Shown one piece after another: positions 60,493 through 64,000 of a stretch of DNA of 64,000 nucleotides. The stretch is taken from contig NZ_LZRD01000010.1 of the NCBI RefSeq assembly GCF_001687325.1, positions 124,001 through 188,000 on the forward strand, given 5' to 3'. The stretch comes from Streptomyces sp. PTY087I2 (GTDB lineage Bacteria; Actinomycetota; Actinomycetes; Streptomycetales; Streptomycetaceae). The notes below the pieces were generated by a model. It was not told the DNA's origin. It ran no database searches and was given only the letters and a program-made list of their open reading frames with translations. Numbering within the stretch: the first letter of the stretch is position 1; every line of letters begins with the position of its first letter. The translations under genes were made by a program, and so were the position numbers.

Positions 60493-60527
60493 GAACCGGA
60501 CGTGCCTGTTTCCAAGCATCACGGCTC
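60493..60527 (-). ncRNA. group II intron domain V
   Basis: 35-base catalytic hairpin, reading on the minus strand GAGCCGTGATGC, then TTGGAAACAG, then GCACGTCCGGTTC. The terminal GAAA tetraloop and the AGC-like catalytic bulge layout are as in other bacterial introns. Confidence 0.88.
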
Positions 60528-60557
60528 AAGCAAGCCCGAAGGCTTCACAGGTTCTGC

Positions 60558-62315
60558 TCATTTCCGGTCGCTGTCGCCTGCGTGATGCTGGCGATGGCAT
60601 TCCGAGTGGACGAGCCGAAGATTCTTGCTCTCATCAGGGCCGCCATGCCGCCGGTAGGTGAAGTGGTGTTTATGCAACCGCTTCTTCATCGCGTCGAACC
60701 AGTCGATCCACTCGCGTGGACTGTCAGGCTCATATTCCGCACCGGCGATGAGCGCTTGACCGCACAGTGGACAGATGCCCTTCTGGCGGGCTGCCAGAGT
60801 AAGGCTGATCCTGTCCATCGGTGGTGGTGTGCGCGTCTGACGGCGTTGGCTCCAGTAGTCGAGGAGGGCAGGGTCGTCAGGTGACGACTTACCCCTGACC
60901 AACCGATGCCGCCTGATGTTGGTCCAGGCGAACTTGGGAAGGTGTGCGCCTGTGGCACGGTCACCGAATACCCAGTTGTTCATCTTGGATCGGTTGAGCC
61001 TGCCGAAGTATTTGTTCACGATCCAGTGCTTCGACTTCTTCGGGTGGGTGCGCTTGGCCCACTTGTAAGTGAGCGTCCACACATAGCTGTCCAGCGCTGA
61101 GAACGTCCGGCTGGACACCACTGTCCGGTAGTACGCAGACCAGCCCCTGACAATAGGGGAAAGACGGCGCAGTACGACTGTGATGCTCTGCCCCAGCAGG
61201 GCTTGCATCTCGGATCTCAGTCGATTCCGGACTCTCTTGACCGCATCCTTGCTGGGCGTGATGATCAGGCTGTCACCATGGCGGCGGATGTTGAACCCCA
61301 GGAAATCGAACCCGTCCGACAGGTGGAGGATTCGCGTCTTCTCTTCGTTGAAGCGAAGTCCTCGGGGTTGCAGCCAATCCGCCAGGCGTGACCTGACGGT
61401 CTCCGCCTCCTCCTTGCTCGTGCAGAACACGGCGAAGTCATCGGCGTAACGCACCAGGATCGGAGTTCCTTTCGCAGCCCACATGACCTTTCCTTTGCGG
61501 GTAGCGAAGCGGACTCCTGCGGCCTCCTCCATCCCGTGCAGAGCTATGTTGAGCAGCAAAGGACTGATCACTCCGCCTTGAGGGGTTCCCTCCTCGGTCC
61601 GGGTGAAGCGTCCGTCATCGACCACACCAGCCTTCAGCCATTGCCGGATCAATTCCCTGGCTGGGAATTGCCCGACGGCTTCGAGCAGGTGGGGATGGTC
61701 GATGCGGTCGAACGCGGCGGCCAGGTCGGCGTCCAGTACCCACTGGCGCTTGGCCGTCTTGCCCTTCGCGGTGCTGAAGATCGCCTGGATGGCGTCGTGG
61801 CAGCCGCGGCCCGGCCGAAATCCGTAAGAACGAGATTCAAACCGAGCTTCCCACTCGGGCTCCAGTGCGTTTTTCACACGTGCCTGGATTGCCCTGTCAC
61901 GCATGACAGGGATGCCGAGTGGTCGTTGCTTTCCATTGCTCTTTGGGATGTAGACCCGCTTGACGGGCTTGGCCCGCCAGGGTTGTGTTTGGCCGTCAAT
62001 TTCGACTGCCATCCGCGCTCTCGCCTTGGGAGTGAGAGCGCGTTCCCTGTCGACCCCTGCCGCCTTGCGGCCTCTGCTCTGCTGTGTCACCCGCTTCACG
62101 CTCACGAGCGTGTTGCTGCGGCTTCTAAGCATGAGCTTTTGCAGATTGCGGACCTTCTTGAGGTCTCCTTCCTGTGTCGCTTTGAAGATCCTCTGTCTCA
62201 GACGCCGTACGTTCGCCTCGGCTTCGGCCCAGTTAATTCTGTGCCAGTCGAGATGCCCGCCCTGGGGTCCGTTCGCTATGGAAGTCCGAACAGGATTGGG
62301 TAACTCCACCTGCAA
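60558..62315 (-). CDS. ltrA: group II intron reverse transcriptase/maturase
   Basis: Multifunctional intron-encoded protein of 585 residues. Reverse transcriptase motifs run from about residue 115 (RVYIPKSNGKQRPLGIP) through GFRPGRGCHDAI and EGTPQGGVISPLL to the active site YADD at 290-293. A maturase domain X follows (about 350-440), then a C-terminal HNH endonuclease with CPLCG and HHFTYRRHGG...NLRLVHSECH from about 510. All key residues are present, so the intron could be mobile. Confidence 0.93.
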   Translation of the reverse strand: MQVELPNPVRTSIANGPQGGHLDWHRINWAEAEANVRRLRQRIFKATQEGDLKKVRNLQKLMLRSRSNTLVSVKRVTQQSRGRKAAGVDRERALTPKARARMAVEIDGQTQPWRAKPVKRVYIPKSNGKQRPLGIPVMRDRAIQARVKNALEPEWEARFESRSYGFRPGRGCHDAIQAIFSTAKGKTAKRQWVLDADLAAAFDRIDHPHLLEAVGQFPARELIRQWLKAGVVDDGRFTRTEEGTPQGGVISPLLLNIALHGMEEAAGVRFATRKGKVMWAAKGTPILVRYADDFAVFCTSKEEAETVRSRLADWLQPRGLRFNEEKTRILHLSDGFDFLGFNIRRHGDSLIITPSKDAVKRVRNRLRSEMQALLGQSITVVLRRLSPIVRGWSAYYRTVVSSRTFSALDSYVWTLTYKWAKRTHPKKSKHWIVNKYFGRLNRSKMNNWVFGDRATGAHLPKFAWTNIRRHRLVRGKSSPDDPALLDYWSQRRQTRTPPPMDRISLTLAARQKGICPLCGQALIAGAEYEPDSPREWIDWFDAMKKRLHKHHFTYRRHGGPDESKNLRLVHSECHRQHHAGDSDRK

Positions 62316-62975
62316 GTTCCTCCTTCGCGTCTAACTTGTCCGCCAGGTTCCGGCTGCTTTACTCGGGATACCGCAAAGGCTCACCTGGCCCACGTGGGCA
62401 CCCTTTCGGGTCGGGCCTCTGGGGCCCGTATCCGGCGGGTTGTGACCGAAGGCGTGAAGGTTGCCTCCATCTTTCCCCTGATCTTTCGATCTACCGGCAT
62501 TCGCTTCTTGGACCATCCTGTTCCCGCTGGAGAGTTGGGCCTTCCTTACGGTTGGCTTACCGGGATGTCGCCCGGACTCCATCGGGGTTTCCATGTTCCA
62601 CACACGTAAGTTGCGACTGGGGTGGGTGCCCCCTCTATCCCGGAACCGGCGGTGTCCTCCTTCCGGTCTCAAATCTCCGGAAGTCGCCTGACGCTTCTCA
62701 GCGTCGGGTTCTGTAGCTGCTGATTGCGAACCACCAGGCAGCTTCAACCTTACGAGACATCAACGGGGGTTCACGCAGTTCACCCGTCCAGCCTTTCCCT
62801 CGCCTGTTGTTTCCCGGTGGTCGGGAACTCTTGGGCTTGAACGCTCAGCTTCACACCCCGCTGTTACCGGCGACGCATGTGAGCGTGGGAACGGATAGGG
62901 ACACTAATCCGGGGTCAGCACATTTCTCCTTCCTTCGTGGCTTTCCCACTTAACGTGTGCGACTTCGTGTCGCAC

Positions 62976-63761
62976 CTTGAGACGGTTGATACCGCACTCG
63001 ACCGGATGGCGCTCGCGGTAGTCGGCCGCGTCGAAACGCGGAGGCCGACCGCCGCGGGAGCCGCGCTTCCGCCGGGTGCGTGCCTGGTCAGCCTTGTCGG
63101 GGATGGTGCATCGGATTCCTCGGCGCCGCAGGTAGGCGCGGTTCTTGCGGGAGGCGTACGCCTTATCGGCGCGCACGCGATCGGGCCGGACACGTGGCCG
63201 GCCCGGACCGATGCGGGGCACGCGGACCTTCTCCAACACCGACTCGAACTGCGGCGAGTCCCCGCGCTGCCCAGCCGTGACCACGATCGACATGGGCTTC
63301 TGCCCCTGCTCGACGGACAGGTGCAGCTTCGTGCTGAACCCGCCGCGCGAGCGCCCCAGCCCATGGTCACCGGGCTCTGTGAACACACCACCAGGCGGCT
63401 CTTTCTGTAGGCCACCCTGCTTGCGGGCCCCGGCCGCATGCTCGTGGGCGCGGCAGACCGTGGAGTCGACGCTCAGGTCCCATGTGATCGCGCCTTTCAC
63501 GTCGGCCAGGGACTGGAGGCGGGTGAGGATCCGGTGCCAGGTGCCGTTGCGCTGCCAGCGGCGGAACAGGTCGTAGACCCGGCCCCACGACCCGTACTCG
63601 GAGGGCACGTTCCGCCACGGAACTCCGGTCCGGACCCGAAACCGTATGCCGTCGATCAGCTGCCGCCGAGGCCAGACGAGCGGCCTCCCCGACCTGGCCC
63701 CCTTCGGCAACAGCGGCTCCAGCACCGCCCACTGCTCGTCCGTGAGATCTCCCCGACCCAT
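62976..63761 (-). CDS. IS5-family transposase, 5' exon
   Basis: First 262 residues of an IS5-family DDE transposase. DUF4096-like N-terminus (MGRGDLTDEQWAVLEPLLPK; RVYDLFRRWQRNGTW), catalytic Asp near 99 (DLSVDSTV), second Asp in RADKAYASRKNR and the Glu in HPVECGINRLK just before the intron. Read through, the frame ends inside the intron at 62904. Function would need intron splicing to join the exon at 60451. Confidence 0.9.
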
Positions 63762-63787
63762 GAACCTTGATCATTCACAACTCGGAT

Positions 63788-63954
63788 CCACTTTCGATAC
63801 ACGGCCTAAAGGGTGTTGCACAACGACGATCCCGCCCAGATTCGGCCACCACGGACATGATCAACTGCCCGTTTGTGCACCGTTTTCCACCGGCCTGGGC
63901 CGCGCCCGCAGGCTGGACCTGGAGATCGCCCGGGCCTTGTGCAACAACCTTTAG
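63788..63954. repeat. right inverted-repeat arm of the mobile block
   Basis: Inverted copy of 58206-58372. The 149-base unit is 63806-63954 with the same inner and outer CTAAAGG ends. Only about eight to ten differences from the left arm. Bases 63788-63805 (CCACTTTCGATACACGGC) pair with the inner end of the left arm. The sequence after 63954 shows no feature. Confidence 0.8.
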
Positions 63955-64000
63955 AAGCGTCAGCGGGAACGCCCGGGGGGCGCCGGGTTCGGCGCCCGCG

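Larger units (their letters stand above)
60452..62975 (-). mobile_element. group II intron, complete
   Basis: Bacterial group II intron of about 2524 bases. Its 5' end (at 62975) is GTGCGACACG, matching the GTGYG consensus. Domain V lies at 60493-60527 with the classic GAGCCGT...GAAA...GGTTC hairpin. Domain VI follows, with a GCCGGGTCACG stem, a bulged A in CTACC, and the end ...CTGAC. The reverse transcriptase is encoded inside. It sits in the transposase gene after the NRLK codons, and exact excision restores the reading frame. Confidence 0.9.

Overview
The window is high-GC actinobacterial DNA and almost certainly Streptomyces. It has frequent GTG/TTG starts, GTGA/ATGA gene overlaps, and families typical of the genus: WhiB, DUF317, DUF4913, DUF2637, DUF5999 and DUF6082 proteins, TPR-type regulators and an ATP-grasp peptide locus. 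No tRNA, rRNA or CRISPR array was recognised. Most of it reads as accessory DNA.

Region 1 (1-5.9 kb): the 3' part of an NhaA antiporter gene, a small membrane protein and an alpha/beta hydrolase, then an integration module. The module is a tyrosine recombinase coupled to an XRE regulator, divergent from a small excisionase-like HTH protein across a perfect palindrome. Region 2 (5.9-15.5 kb): a secreted protein, then a leftward operon of nucleotide-related genes: MazG-like, dTMP-kinase-like, two-domain deoxyribosyltransferase-like, PfkB kinase, HhH-GPD glycosylase-like, Asp/Glu-racemase-like and radical SAM. A divergent TPR regulator and an SDR oxidoreductase follow.

Region 3 (15.7-20.2 kb): an ATPase of the anti-sigma type, a DUF5999 protein, a candidate graspetide precursor with its ATP-grasp maturase, a frameshifted endonuclease/exonuclease/phosphatase gene and three small membrane genes. 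Region 4 (20.3-27.5 kb): a rightward operon of epimerase, hexapeptide acyltransferase-like protein, RpiB isomerase, DegT aminotransferase, B12-type radical SAM, nucleoside phosphorylase and glycosyltransferase. I read regions 2 and 4 as candidate biosynthesis or turnover of an unusual sugar or nucleoside; the product is unknown.

Region 5 (27.8-33.3 kb): a glycine-rich secreted protein, an island of lower GC with an ImmA/IrrE peptidase and a membrane protein, a HAD hydrolase and a double-HTH regulator. Region 6 (33.8-58.1 kb): a mobile-element backbone with a phage-type replication initiator carrying internal 7-bp iterons, a DnaC-like loader, WhiB, DUF2637, MobC, a MobA/VirD2 relaxase, many leftward cargo genes and a TraG/VirD4 coupling protein. 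The relaxase and coupling protein indicate transfer of the type IV secretion kind rather than TraB. The mating-pore genes are not in this window. The coupling protein and a cytosine methyltransferase gene are frameshifted as given.

Region 7 (58.2-64 kb): a 5.7-kb block bounded by nearly identical inverted repeats. Inside are a MmyB-type regulator, a hydrolase and an IS5-family transposase gene split in frame by a complete group II intron.
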